64,000 nt of DNA, taken from contig CM055111.1 of the NCBI GenBank assembly GCA_029204225.1, positions 3,721,744 through 3,785,743 on the forward strand. The letters are read 5' to 3'. The notes below the pieces were generated by a model. It worked only from the letters and a program-made list of their open reading frames with translations. It had not been told where the DNA came from and ran no database searches. The stretch is from Diphasiastrum complanatum (lineage: Eukaryota > Streptophyta > Lycopodiopsida > Lycopodiales > Lycopodiaceae). The first letter of the stretch is position 1; each line of letters begins with the position of its first letter. Shown here one piece after another: positions 44,521 to 55,353 of this stretch. A program made the position numbers and the translations under genes.

Positions 44521-45394
44521 TTTACTTTGCCTATGCCATCATCATCATTTCCTATCATAATGATGTCATCAACATAAAGCACCAAAATGATAATCTTTCT
44601 TTCATTACATTTGAAATATAAAAAAGGTTCATAAGCACTTAGTACAAAGCCAAGGGAATAGAGAAAATCATGCAACCTAGAGTACCAAGCTCTAGGTGCT
44701 TGCTTCAAGCCACATAGGCTCTTCCTTAAGTAGCACACCTTTTGCTCCTCACCAACCTTGATGAAGCCCTCGGGTTGCATCATGTAGATTTCATCTTCTA
44801 AGAAGCCATTCAAGAAGGCATTTGTCATATCCATTTGGTAGAGATCCCACTTGAACAAAGTAGCAATGCAAATGATTAATCTAATAGCTACAAGCTTAGC
44901 TACAGCTGCAAATGTTTCTTCATAATCCAATCTTTTTATTTGAAGAAATCCCTTAGCAACAAGCCTAGCTTTGTACTTACTAATAGATCCATCTTGATTG
45001 TACTTTATTCTATAAATCCACTTACATGCAAGTGGTTTCTTCCCTCTTGGAAGATTTACAAGATTCCAAGTATGATTTTCTTCTAATGCATCATACTCTA
45101 CTTGCATTGCATCTCTCCAAACTTTAGATCTATATGCTTCTTCAAAAGATGATGGTTCTTCAAGCAATGTAGCTAAGAAGGAGTAAGAGGTAGAAGGTGT
45201 AGAGTCTTCCTTTTGCTCTCCCTTATCCACATAGGTGAGCCTTGAGGGCTCGACCTTGCTCCTTGATGATCTTCTCAGCCCCTTTTGACTCGGATCCATG
45301 TCTCCATCCTCGGGTTTGTCATGATCCTCCTCGGATTTGTCAATATCCTCCTCGGATTTGTCAAGATCTTCAATGCACAATGGAATTGTGACTC
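44502..45394 (-). pseudogene. Copia RT core (minus strand)
   Basis: Linker and RT in one frame: EEPSSFEEAYRSKVWRDAMQ, ACKWIYRIKYNQDGSISKYK, ETFAAVAKLVAIRLIICIAT, YQMDMTNAFLNGFLEDEIYM, GLKQAPRAWYSRLHDFLYSL and LVLYVDDIIMIGNDDD (catalytic YVDD). The RT itself looks intact; the element is broken by the shifts on both sides. Confidence 0.93.
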
Positions 45395-46477
45395 ATCAAA
45401 AAGTACCTTCTTTGCTTACCTTTACTTTCTTGTATATAGGATCATATATCCTATATCCTTGGCTTATTTCTCCATAGCCAACAAAGATCGCCTTGAAGGA
45501 GGTAGCATCTTCTTTCCTTCTAGTCTCCAAAGGGATGTGAACATAACAAATACATCCAAAGATCTTAAAATCTTTTACATTGGGTTTCTTATCAAACAAG
45601 GCTTGATAAGGTGGGATCCCATCTATAGCACTACTAGGAAGTCTATTACACAAATAATTAGCACATGTTATAGCTTCTCCCCAAAATGAGATGGGAAGTG
45701 ATGCATCAGGTCTTAAAGACTTTGCACACTCACATAGACTCCTATTTTTTCTCTCGGCCACCCGATTTTGTTGGGGGGTGTAGGAACAAGTGTATTGTAA
45801 CCTAATGCCATTGATCTCACAAAAGTCTTTCATTTTATTGGAGGTATACTCTCCTCCATTATCTCATATTAGTGCTTTGATAGAAGTACTAAGTTGTTTC
45901 TCTACTAGAGACTTGAACTTAATGAAAGCTTCATAAACAAGACCTTTTTTTTTATAGTAACTCAATCCATGTGAATCTAGTACAATCATCTATTAAAGTT
46001 ACATACACCAAGGCACCTCCATTACTTGCATGTGAAAAACTATGTACATCAGAATGTATGAGATCCAAGGGAGAGAGAGATCTTGATGAAGATCTCTTGT
46101 AAGAAGATTTGTGTGACTTTGCAAGGCCACATGCCTCACACATCTTTCCACACTTCTTGAAAGCTCTTGGTAGGCCGAGAGCTAGTTCCTTGCTTGCCAT
46201 TGACTCTATAGATTGAAGATTAGGATGGCCTAATCTCTTATGCCAAAGCTCCACTTGAGTTAGCTCCTCCCTAGCCAAGTTCACACTTTCACTTGCAACA
46301 TTAGCATCCAATTACTTGAAAAGTCTATCTTGCTTAATGCCACTAGCTATGCACTTATCATTTTTTAAGATGGAACAAACTCCATTCTTGAAATGTAAAT
46401 CTAGTACATTGTCCATTAATTGTCCTACATTAAGCAAGTTTCTTGAAATGGTAGGAACATCCAAAAAATTATCTATT
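45395..46477 (-). pseudogene. Copia integrase (minus strand), 5' truncated
   Basis: From the right: faint protease-end text (46330-46470), VELWHKRLGHPNLQSIESMA, CEACGLAKSHKSSYKRS, LDLIHSDVHSFSHASNGGAL (first Asp). A degraded central part (45834-45960) follows, then FCEINGIRLQYTCSYTPQQN and VAERKNRSLCEC (catalytic Glu), then FWGEAITCANYLCNRLPSSA. Frameshifts lie at about 45390 and 45835-45950. Similarity ends at about 46477, so gag, most of the protease and the 5' LTR are gone. Confidence 0.9.
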
Positions 46478-47034
46478 CATCAAGGATTTGGAGGAGATAT
46501 CAATGCTAGAGCATGCTACATTGACTGCTACTCAAAAATCGAGGTTTTTTGCATATGTAGATTGGATCTTTTGTAGGTAAAAACTCAATTTAGTTCAATG
46601 AACTTGAGGAATTCCAATTTCACACTATACTTACTAGAAATAGCTGATTTTTTATGCATTAGGAAGGTCTCACTTGAGGCTACAAGATTCTATATCAAGT
46701 TTTTTAGCAATTGCATATAGGATTTGAGATATTCAATTTTTTTGTGATTTTGTCAAAACCCTAATTTTTACTAGATCTCTATTTTGTGAGGTTACTGAAC
46801 TTCATTAGAATGTGTGTAAATCTTCGGAAGTGGCAAGAGTCATTAGATTGAGGATAGATCATAAGTTGATCAAGATTTCTACATTCTATGTGTTGATTTG
46901 CTAGATATAAGTGCTAGAAGAGAATTGAGGTTCCATATCTTGTGATTTCTTTTTGGAAACATTTGTTGTATTTCAAAAGAGTGCTTTGTGCATTGGAATA
47001 GGTTGAAAGAGAACGATCAGATCATTGCAACATG
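46478..47034. other. Junction and leader before the next copia gag
   Basis: The first bases after 46477 match neither element. From about 46560 the T-rich sequence resembles a copia leader and runs into the gag ATG at 47032-47034. Confidence 0.45.
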
Positions 47035-48120
47035 GCTACATCAAGTGGAGTCATGCTGGAAGCCAATGATAGGCTTCCCTCAAGCAACTATTCATTGTGG
47101 AAAGTGAGGATGGAATCACTTCTTGAGATGAATACTACACATGATAAAGGTGAATGTTACCAATGAACTTCTCAAGGAAGTTGGTAAGAGTACTTCATCA
47201 AAGGATGCTTGGGATTCATTAAATAAGCTTTATGAATCCAAGTCTACATCTAGAGTGTTGACTCTAAGAAGACAAATCTTTCAAAGTTTGCAAAAGAATG
47301 AAGAGAGTCCAAATATTTTTCTTTTCAGAGTGAAGGCTTTGAATGATGAGTTATCTTGCATTGACGAAAGCTTTAAGGAAGGAGAACTTGTTCAAGTTAT
47401 TCTTAATGGTTTGTTGAATGCTCATGCTAACATTGTACAAAGTCTTGCCATTCAAAAAACTTTGCCAATATTGATTGATCTTCAAGAGATCTTGATCAAT
47501 GAAGAATATAGGTTTCAAGCAAGAGGTGGATCTACATCAACATCTCAAGTTGGAGAGGAGGCTATGTTCATTAAGGTCAAATTCAAGGGCAAAAGCAAAA
47601 GTAAGTGGTCTAAGGGCAAGATCAAGGGGAGGCTTCTTCAAATGTCAAAAAGAAAGATAGGTCTAAGCATCAAAGGACACTTTACAAGTGAGTGCTACAA
47701 GAAGAAGAGATATCAAGGAGACAAGCAAGGTAATCTTACTCATGATGAAGATGGTTTGGATGTTCAAAATTCAAATGATGATGCTTTTGTGATGTCTTCA
47801 TGTATGCTTGCTAATGATAGAGATCTAGATCCATGGTGGATTGATAGTGGTGCAAGCTCACACATGACTTTTCACAAAGAGTACTTCACTTCTTTGTTGG
47901 CATATGGAGATGACAAGAAGGTGATCTACATGGCCAATGATGGTGAGTGTGCAATAAAAGGGATTGGCACAATTCCTATTTCTCTCTCTACAAATAGGAA
48001 TCTTCATCTGAAGGATATTTTGTTCATACCTTCCATTACCAAGAATCTACTTAGTGTGAGTCAATTGCTAAGTAAAGGTTTCAAGTTGAGTTTGAGAAAA
48101 GCAAAGTTTGTACCTTCAAC
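47032..48120 (+). pseudogene. Copia gag and protease start (plus strand), truncated
   Basis: Starts MATSSGVMLEANDRL and WKVRMESLLEMN, then loses about 30 codons and shifts frame (near 47135). It continues IKVNVTNELLKEVGKSTSSK, RVLTLRRQIFQSLQKNEESP and VQVILNGLLNAHANIVQSLA. The first half of the zinc knuckle is missing (only GHFTSECYKKK remains). The protease DPWWIDSGASSHMTFHKEYF and the ITKNLLSVSQLL segment are intact, and the sequence then breaks at about 48117. Similar to the complete element at 31446-37876. Confidence 0.92.
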
Positions 48121-48560
48121 TTGCTAACCCTTCTCATCATATGTAAGCTTGGAATGGCTTTTGCCTTTGCCATGAGGATATTTTTAGAACTTGACTTGGA
48201 GAAGCATCTCCACCATCACCATCCAAAGAACCATTTCATCACCATAAAAAATGTTATATCCATCAACATCAATAACATCAAGCTTATCCATGTTCTCCTT
48301 TTCAAAGACAACATCCAAAAAAATGTGCACTTCTTTTGAGGTTAGGAATGTAAATCCTATAAGACTTTCTTACTTCACTATAGCCAAAAAACAACCTCCT
48401 TCAAGAATCCAAAAGATGAGTTGACATAACAAGTACTACCACAGACCTTCAAATGCTCCAAACTTGGCTTCTTACCAGAAATAACCTCAAATGGACTCTT
48501 ACCAAGCTTCATATACGTAGCCACTCTGAGTGTCCAATATATTGAGTATGATAAGCGCAA
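48118..48560 (-). pseudogene. Copia integrase C-terminal piece (minus strand)
   Basis: Minus strand reads LGKSPFEVISGKKPSLEHLK and VCGSTCYVNSSF, the typical GKTPFEVxxGKKPxxxHLRxFGC segment, followed by a decayed linker with acidic text. It faces the plus-strand gag fragment tail to tail at 48117. Confidence 0.85.
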
Positions 48561-49260
48561 AAGCTTTATTATCCTACAATTTCAATTTTGAGTCAGCTGT
48601 GTCATCTTCAATCTTCAATTCGATACTTATGACAATATCCCACAACTCGTTCGCGATTAGCAAGGTCTTCATCTTAACATGTAAATTTTTTCTTCAATGA
48701 CTCCATTTAAGAATGTTGCTTGGACATCTATTTGATGGATTTCCAGATTTGCTATTTCCTGCAATCAATACTACCATTTGCTTTGTATTTGATTTTAAAA
48801 TTCACGTACATTCAGTTATATTTATGTCTGTTGGCAACTCTATAATAATCCAAGTATGTTTTTTTAAGAGAGATAGGTATTCTCTCTATCCATTGTTTTT
48901 TCTTAAGATCTGCATCAAAATGCTCTAGAGACTCCTTGATAGAAGTCGACATTTTTTTTTAATAAAATAACATGCATATTTGAAAATGAATGTGGCTGGT
49001 GGAGTTTTTCTTCTAGTTGACCTTCTTGGAATAACAAGTTTGGGTCGTGGTTGCTATTGTTGATTAAGTACTTCTTCCTCAAATTCACTATCAAATGTGA
49101 ATTCTTGAACAATTAGGATTAGAGGCGCTTGAGTTTCAGTGTTACTAGAAGTAGGAGCATTAATAGACTCAATTGAAATCTTGTCCTTATTCTTTAAATT
49201 CATAAATTGATTTTCAAGAGATATAACATCCATCTTGAAAAATAATAGTTTACTAGCTAT
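48561..49260 (-). pseudogene. Scrambled copia gag and RT pieces (minus strand)
   Basis: The minus strand first shows a linker (ESINAPTSSNTETQAP, PRRSTRRKTPPATFIF, 48960-49190). It then shows an RT start ending DVQATFLNGVIEEKIYML (about 48670-48725) that runs directly into gag-like text MKTLLIANELWDIVISIELK (about 48600-48665). RT joined to gag in this order cannot be original, so two elements or two parts of one were fused. Confidence 0.7.
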
Positions 49261-49669
49261 AGGGTCATAAAGCTTACAAGCTTTATTTTATGCCAACAGA
49301 AATAGACTTGGTCGCCTACAAGCATCAAGCTTCTTCCCATGCTCTTTAGGAGTTTGCCATTTATATTCAAATATTTTTTTACTGATAACGCCTATGAAAG
49401 ATTGGGCATTGAGATAAGTCCTCAAATTTCAGAATTAAGTTCTAAATCTCATTTGAATGTAATTGAATATCTCTCTTTTTTTTGTCTCAGAGCTTTATTC
49501 AATGTCTTGATATTACATTGCAGATAATCTTTATCAAAATGACTCATTAAACTACGGATGTTGTACGTTGTACAATGCAAATCTATTCTTTGAGTGGTTT
49601 AATTTTTAGGAGGATGTTGATCTTGCAAAGGTAAGTTGTAATCCAATTTTGATATAGTTTCTACAATAC
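49261..49669 (+). other. Spacer with splice-like signals
   Basis: TTTTTTTTGTCTCAG ends at 49490 and looks like a strong acceptor. Farther on, AATTTTTAG (49609), a 21-nt segment GAGGATGTTGATCTTGCAAAG (here split as GAGGATGTTGAT and CTTGCAAAG), and GTAAGT (49631) look like a tiny exon with good borders. No partner exons were identified. Confidence 0.25.
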
Positions 49670-50071
49670 TAGTCATCCTTTTATTTAGTATCAATAATTG
49701 ATGTTCTGATATTGATTGGCTTGCAAATTTTGCCTAGTGACTATGCAAGCTACCATGTGTACAAATTCAGACAGGAGTTAATCTTTAGCATCCTTGGTAG
49801 TACCATATGTTGTACTCCCATAGGGGCACGACACTAATGATGTACATATGGAGAGCTATAGAGAGCAAAGAACGGAGATTTGATAATGTCCCAAATGCAT
49901 AAATTGCACTATATAGATTCATGAAGACAGACATTAAATTTGTACAATTGTACTAAAGCCCAACTCGTGGCTTTCTTTTATTGATTAAATTCATGAATTT
50001 ATACATGTTCTTCTGCAATGTCAATTGTCGATGGAAGATCTTTGCAAGTTCTGATTAGCTCTTGTCTTTTT

Positions 50072-50173
50072 CTTACATGTAAGAAAATCAATATGTTAAT
50101 TTATAGATTCATTGCATATAATTTTCTCTGCAATGAATCTATAAATTAACACATTGATTTTCTTACACGTAAG
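50072..50173. repeat. Hairpin with 45-bp stem and 12-nt loop
   Basis: Arms 50072-50116 and 50129-50173 are complementary except at two positions. CTTACATGTAAG at the base is itself palindromic. Size and shape resemble a short plant microRNA precursor or a miniature transposon; neither can be shown from sequence alone. Confidence 0.9.
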
Positions 50174-50261
50174 GGATTGCAATATCACAGTTTATCTCCA
50201 GAATAGGAGTCCTACCATTGCAATACCAAAGTTAAAACTAGAATAAGCATTCACCAACAGG

Positions 50262-50480
50262 AAGCCAAAATGAGTCACTTGAGGATTTTTGGACAAAAGC
50301 CTTCGCTCACATTCCAAAGGAGAAAAGAGGTAAACCTGATGTAAAAGTATTAAAGTGCAACTTCCTAGGTGATCACCAACACTACATAATGACAAGCCTA
50401 TGTTTAGTATTGAGACTTGCCCTGTTGGAATTACAATATGTTTTAAATCTTGTGAAGTGGTTAGGCCTAAATTTTTTGAT
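50262..50480 (+). pseudogene. Copia integrase C-terminal scrap
   Basis: Plus strand reads KAFAHIPKEKRGKPDVKVLK then CNFLGDHQH, matching the copia motif CxAFVHIPKEKRxKLDxKxxKCIFLGY. Nothing else of the element is visible. Confidence 0.65.
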
Positions 50481-50844
50481 TTGCCAACTTAATTTATCGT
50501 CCTATTGACTAGACATTCATACTCATTTGTTGGGAAACTAGACTACACTATGTTTGATTTATTCATTGACCCAAATACGAGCTAAAACATTGGACTTAAC
50601 TCATTTTCTCTCTCTAAAACTTTTCTGAAACTTGCATGTCTAATTGAAATCTCCACGTAATATAATCTTGTATTTTTTGGAAGGACAAGTCTAATTGAGA
50701 AAGCTGAAATTTTTGTGCCATGTCATTTATTTACCTACATCTGGAACTAGTTCGAAGTTACATGTTGAAAACATGTCATCGCTTAATCATTATTCTATCT
50801 TTATAAAGTTATTATATGCATCATCACTTTTATCTAATATCAAT

Positions 50845-51099
50845 TTATGTTATTTCCATCTCATCAAGTCTGAGCCCTGTCAAATTTGACTCATCCTCAT
50901 CATCAATCTATATAAAGTGTAATTCAACTATTAAAAAACTCATATCTAGTGACATGTAGCCCATCTGATCACCAATAATTTTAAATTCACTTTCAAATAT
51001 CATATCCAATTAACAATCTCCAATTTTGCATCCTGAATACTCGTAACTATGATCAAAATATAATGTGGCATCCATTTTGATAATATCCATACAATCATT
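50845..51099 (-). pseudogene. Captured C-terminal coding fragment, copy B
   Basis: Minus strand frame: CMDIIKMDATLYFDHSYEYS, GCKIGDC, a stop, LDMIFESEFKIIGDQMGYMS, LDMSFLIVELHFI, a stop, DDEDESNLTGLRLDEMEIT and TAA (50847-50845). The last stop and the internal TAG are shared with copy A. I do not recognise the protein. The common frame and partly synonymous differences suggest a real protein end that was copied into a repeat. Confidence 0.5.
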
Positions 51100-51249
51100 T
51101 ACATGTACAACAAATGTGATTCACATAATTGAGATTTGAATCTATCAAGATTGAATAATGACTAGACCATCTATAATGCCCTCTGTATTTGTGAAATCTC
51201 TTGCAATCACCCAAAGGTTATATGGAATTACAATATGTGTATTCAAGAT

Positions 51250-51850
51250 ACAAAGATGATTCTAAATGTAGACATAGGCCAAGTATAGTTGCATCACCAA
51301 TCACTTCCTTTGATGTTAGTTGATTTCTGCACTAGCTCACTAGTCTGATTAAAACCACTTACCAAAATGAAATAAAATCATAATTTAATCAACACATGCT
51401 CATATCTAATCCTAAACTCCATTAACAAGTTGCACTATGGCAAAAATGCATTCAATGAATCACCAAAATGCACATCTATTAAGCATTCAACAAGATTTCT
51501 ACACACATGTAGAAGAGAGCCAAAGATGAGATGATAGTATTGCTCCAAAATCTTCCACATATGCAAATGGAAAATGGTCCTCCTTTCTTCAAGTCCAACC
51601 TACTATTTATAGTTAAAATCTATGACTCTCTCTCTCTCATCTCTCTAGAATCATTTTTACTAACTTAGCCATCGCCGAGACTAGCTATATTGGCCAATAC
51701 ATAGCTCTAAAAATGATTTAAGTCATGTGATCTGATTTCATACATGTTAAAGAAATCACGTGAACTTTACTTACAAGGTTGGCCTCAAATAAGCAAAATA
51801 ATCGAGTACTAATTCACAATTTTCACATATCACTCCATCCAAGAATTTAA
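51250..51850 (-). repeat. Probable LTR, minus orientation
   Basis: Contains TATAAATAGTAGG on the minus strand (about 51600-51614) and a stretch (about 51641-51715) whose reverse complement resembles 53148-53225 (GGCCAATATAGCTAGTCT). It is therefore related to the plus-strand LTR ending at 53703. Boundaries not determined. Confidence 0.45.
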
Positions 51851-52106
51851 TGTTTATGCTTCTTCCACATAGACATATCCATTACTAATATAGTATATAG
51901 ATTAACCTTAGTGGGAGCATTGGTAGTTATACCTAACTATTTAGATCATCCAACTTGATTTTTACATAATTGATTCACCTCAATACATAAGATCTGGGAG
52001 TCATATCCAATATGTTATAGATGTAACTTGCACTTAATGCCATGTGCAAGGGATAAAATGTTAGAATATTTATCCACTGAGGGACTGATCTCACTGGAAG
52101 AAGATC
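51851..52106. other. Unassigned spacer
   Basis: No recognised features. Confidence 0.4.
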
Positions 52107-52640
52107 TGTGAAGTTTTTAGCACGTGTGAACTTCACCACACACCCTACAAGATCTTACTAAGGCGTTGTGATTGCACAAGATTGATCAAAGAACAGTATG
52201 CTTGAAAAATCTAAGGCAAGAGCACAATGGCATACATCTGATGAAAAAATATAACTCTTCATTATGAGAAATGAATGTCAGAAATAATTCTAAGTGTTCA
52301 GTATGGGAAAAATAGGCTGCTCTCGGGTAGAGAGAGAAAATCATACATAGGAAACTTGGGTAGAGAGAGAATGAGTCCAAAACACCAAAATCTCAATGTT
52401 CACAATATGGCAAAACATGCCCAGCTTTCCCTACATGAGAGAGACTCAAATTCCTATAGTGGAGTTGCATGGAAAGTCCACTTAACTGAACTAATTCACC
52501 TACCAGAGATCCACATGTGTAACTGCATGCATGTATGGTGCATATACTACAGTGGAGTTGCATGGAAAGTCCACTTAACTGAACTAATTCACCTACCAGA
52601 GATCCACATGTGTAACTGCATGCATGTATGACATGACTCC
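52107..52640 (-). repeat. Copia LTR fragment or solo LTR (family of 13090-13200)
   Basis: The left edge TGTGAAGTTTTTAGCAC equals the LTR edge at 13090. CACGTGTG at 52121. GGGTAGAGAGAGAAAATC is shared in style with the LTR at 25251. It contains a 93-bp tandem duplication. The right edge is not certain, and there is no primer site on its left side, so it is a fragment or solo LTR. Confidence 0.65.
52458..52630. repeat. 93-bp tandem duplication inside the LTR
   Basis: AGTGGAGTTGCATGGAAAGT at 52458 recurs at 52551; about 80 bp are identical. The period is a multiple of three, which is why a 118-codon frame crosses it. Probably a U3 duplication, not a gene. Confidence 0.95.
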
Positions 52641-53090
52641 AAACCTGAGATAGGAAGATAATATTTTAATAATATTCACAAGATCTACATGTAATTGACA
52701 TTACCTTCTTTTGGTAGTCATGTCATACGAGATATATAAAGCACCACAATGCTTGACCACTTGGGAGTGCTTTATCCATCTAAGCCATGCTCCCTGATCA
52801 ATATGATTTTACTAGGATCATATGAACATGATCATATCCATGGAGGGTGTGGGTGTCTCCACGATCTCATGCTAATTGACCTCCTTAGAGTGATAATAAT
52901 TGGTTAGTGATACATAGATTGATCAAAAAATAATGTCTAATGATATGTCTATACTCTTCTCATAGATTTGCTACAATATCTGCTATGACAAGGGGTAAGT
53001 TCTCATGCGAATTAGTAATGGATCTAGATGTCGATAGTGTCGACTAGTGATAGTGATGACAGTGCTGATAGTTCCGATAAAGCCTATTGT
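52641..53090. other. Unassigned spacer
   Basis: Short words such as GATAGTGATGAC and AGTGCTGATAGT repeat near 53035-53070. No gene or LTR end recognised. Confidence 0.4.
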
Positions 53091-53703
53091 ATTGATTTTA
53101 TTTCATTGGACTATTTGGTAGCTTGACTTAAAACTAGAATATAGCTTGACTAGAATCATTTTTAGAGTTAACTAGCAATTTTGGCCAATATAGCTAGTCT
53201 TGGCCAAGCGGTTGTATTGGCCAATAAAGCACCAAAAGGATAGATTGTGGGGCCAAACCACCCAACTAGCTAGAAGCTAAAGCTCAACCCGTGACAATAG
53301 TTTCACCCCCAAGCCATGGTGAATGAATGTTAATCAGGAGAGGATTTTGGTACCAAGCATTGAAACTTGGAAGTGTAGGATGGTGAGCTCTTGCAAGGTA
53401 CTTATAGCACACAAGATGTATGTGCATATGTCATGCAACCTTAAATGGAATTAATCGGGTGTTTGAGCCTATCAATTTTCCTCCAGACAATCGTTGGGAA
53501 GTGAAACTTTATTTACCATCCTATAGAACTATCTACTGCTTGTATGCAAAGCATTTTATTGTATATAGATTACAAATAGAGCCAGATCCATTTTAGAAAC
53601 CCATTGACAATCGTAAAGCAAAGAGTCGATCATCTGGAGCACTACTAGTCAGTATCTAGATAATTACTTCTGTTAATATTGATAGGAGATTCTTGCGCTA
53701 ACA
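53091..53703 (+). repeat. 5' LTR (gypsy type), plus strand; left end uncertain
   Basis: Its right end, CTAACA, directly precedes a TTGGCGCC-type primer site. An internal segment is related to the minus-strand LTR at 51250-51850. The start was not found and is approximate. Confidence 0.55.
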
Positions 53704-53718
53704 TTGGCGCCAGTTGCC
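53704..53718 (+). promoter_or_regulatory. Gypsy primer binding site
   Basis: TTGGCGCCAGTTGCC, very close to TTGGCGCCGTTGCC, the primer site common in plant Ty3/gypsy elements (attributed to tRNA-Asp). It differs from the tRNA-Met sites elsewhere in the window. Confidence 0.75.
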
Positions 53719-54760
53719 ATTGACAATCTTCTTGCATTTCGATCCATAGGGCTCATTTTACCAGCCCATCTTTTAGTTCTGTTCATTTTTGTTTGTGTTG
53801 TTTGCTCTCCCCAATTTCTATTTCCCACAAGCACGCATTCTATATTGTTTGTCAGATCGTGATTGTTTCAAATCTGTGCAAACTCACCCCAAAATTTCAA
53901 AAAACTCCACCGTCGCACCGCCAATTTTCAACCGCCATTTTTTTCGATTTTTGATTTATTCGATTTTTTGAGTCTATCAAGTTTTTTTGAATTGCCTCAG
54001 TTTCCATCTGCCATGCATCTGCCAAACACTTCAAACATAAAAATTCAAAAGAATTTAATCTGACGATCCCATCCGACAATTCCATCTGAAGATTGCATCC
54101 GACGACTACAAAAAAACCCAAAAAAATAGCATAAATTTTCTCTCAGACAACTACATCCGTCATTTTTTCTCAAATCAATTTTTTCGAGTTTCTCAAATTT
54201 TTTTTGAATTTTTTGAATTTTTTGAATTTATCTATTTTTTCGAATTTAAAAAAAAAAAAACTTGTGTCCGATGATTGCATCTGACAAACTGCACAAAAAG
54301 ACTTTCTTTGACGATTGCATCTGACAACCTGTCAAAAAAACCTTCTTTGACGTTTGCATCCGACGAGTCTAATTTTTTTGAGTTTCTTAACTTCCGAATT
54401 TTTCGTGATTTTTTAATTTTTCGAGTTTCTAAATAGATTTTTTCTATCCGATGCTGCATTGCCATTGGTGGCCATCTTCTCACTTTTATACTCCAAGAAT
54501 TTGATTTTAACAGTGATCTTCCAGTTCGTTATGTTTTTTATTGTCTGTTCCATGTCTTGTCATGATCTTTTTTAAAACACACGCATTCAATCGTGTCTTT
54601 GCGTTTCAATTTGCATCAGAACACCACCAACAGATGTTCAAGAAAACCATCGACACACTGCTCTCAAACGTTTCTTGAAACCACACACGTATCGATTACA
54701 GTCCATTTTCTGAGGGAGAAACAAAATAGGTGAAGAGAAACAAGGAAATAAACAAACGTT
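53719..54760 (+). repeat. Gypsy leader with T-rich and CATCCGAC low-complexity blocks
   Basis: From about 53925 to 54440 the sequence alternates TTTTTTGAATTTTTTG-like runs with CATCCGAC and CATCTGAC words. The same two vocabularies recur at 59980-61300. No ORF of value. The element is cut before gag. Confidence 0.7.
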
Positions 54761-55340
54761 ACAGATAGTGAGAACTGTATAGCACTTGTTGAACAAAACT
54801 TGCATTCATCAACATTGATAATGTACCTTGATAGTTGCAATATTTCAGTTGTTTTGTAGAGTAATGTGACTTACTCTGACATGCCCTTGTGAAAACAAGA
54901 CAGGTTGGTGACACTAAAATCTATCATCATGGATAATAGATGTTGTAAGATATAGTGTGAGATGCAGGTATGGGTGAGGTACTATGTCCTGAGGACCTCT
55001 TTGAACAAGAGATTCAAAACCGAGTGTTTATATGGATTTTCGAATCCTAGATGTATTTGTATTGGCACATTGGAAATATTATTTGCATGTGGAAAGACAA
55101 ATAGATTGGAGTTTGTAGAAAGGGAGAAAAATTGTCAATTCCCTGTGGAGGTTGCTCGTGGTTGGACATTGTAGCAAATGACGGAATATCAGTTTCACTT
55201 TCTTTTGACAAGGACTCATTTCATATTGTCTTTTTTCATTATGGAGCTGGTGTATTGGACGATGATGTAGTAGAAGTTTACAAGAAACTTCTCGATTGAG
55301 CAGCAGATTTAACTGTTGGTTGCTATGGTGCTCATGTTGT
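54761..55340 (+). pseudogene. Unknown coding-like fragment
   Basis: From about 55163 a frame reads WLDIVANDGISVSLSFDKDS, FHIVFFHYGAGVLDDDVVEV and YKKLLD, then a stop and AADLTVGCYGAHVVVMRIL. The composition looks like a globular protein, but I do not recognise it and the frame is short. The upstream part (54761-55160) shows nothing convincing. Confidence 0.28.
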
Positions 55341-55353
55341 TGTCATGAGAATC

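Larger units (their letters stand above)
49670..51165. repeat. Dispersed repeat, copy B
   Basis: Colinear with copy A (5090-6145) at its two ends. Its middle (about 49870-50750) is unlike copy A and contains a hairpin (50072-50173) and a copia integrase scrap. It lacks the fold-back and retains about 115 bp more of the coding-like end. Confidence 0.8.

Noticed and set aside
52275-52631. 118-codon ORF with a duplicated half
   Set aside because: Explained by the 93-bp duplication within an LTR.
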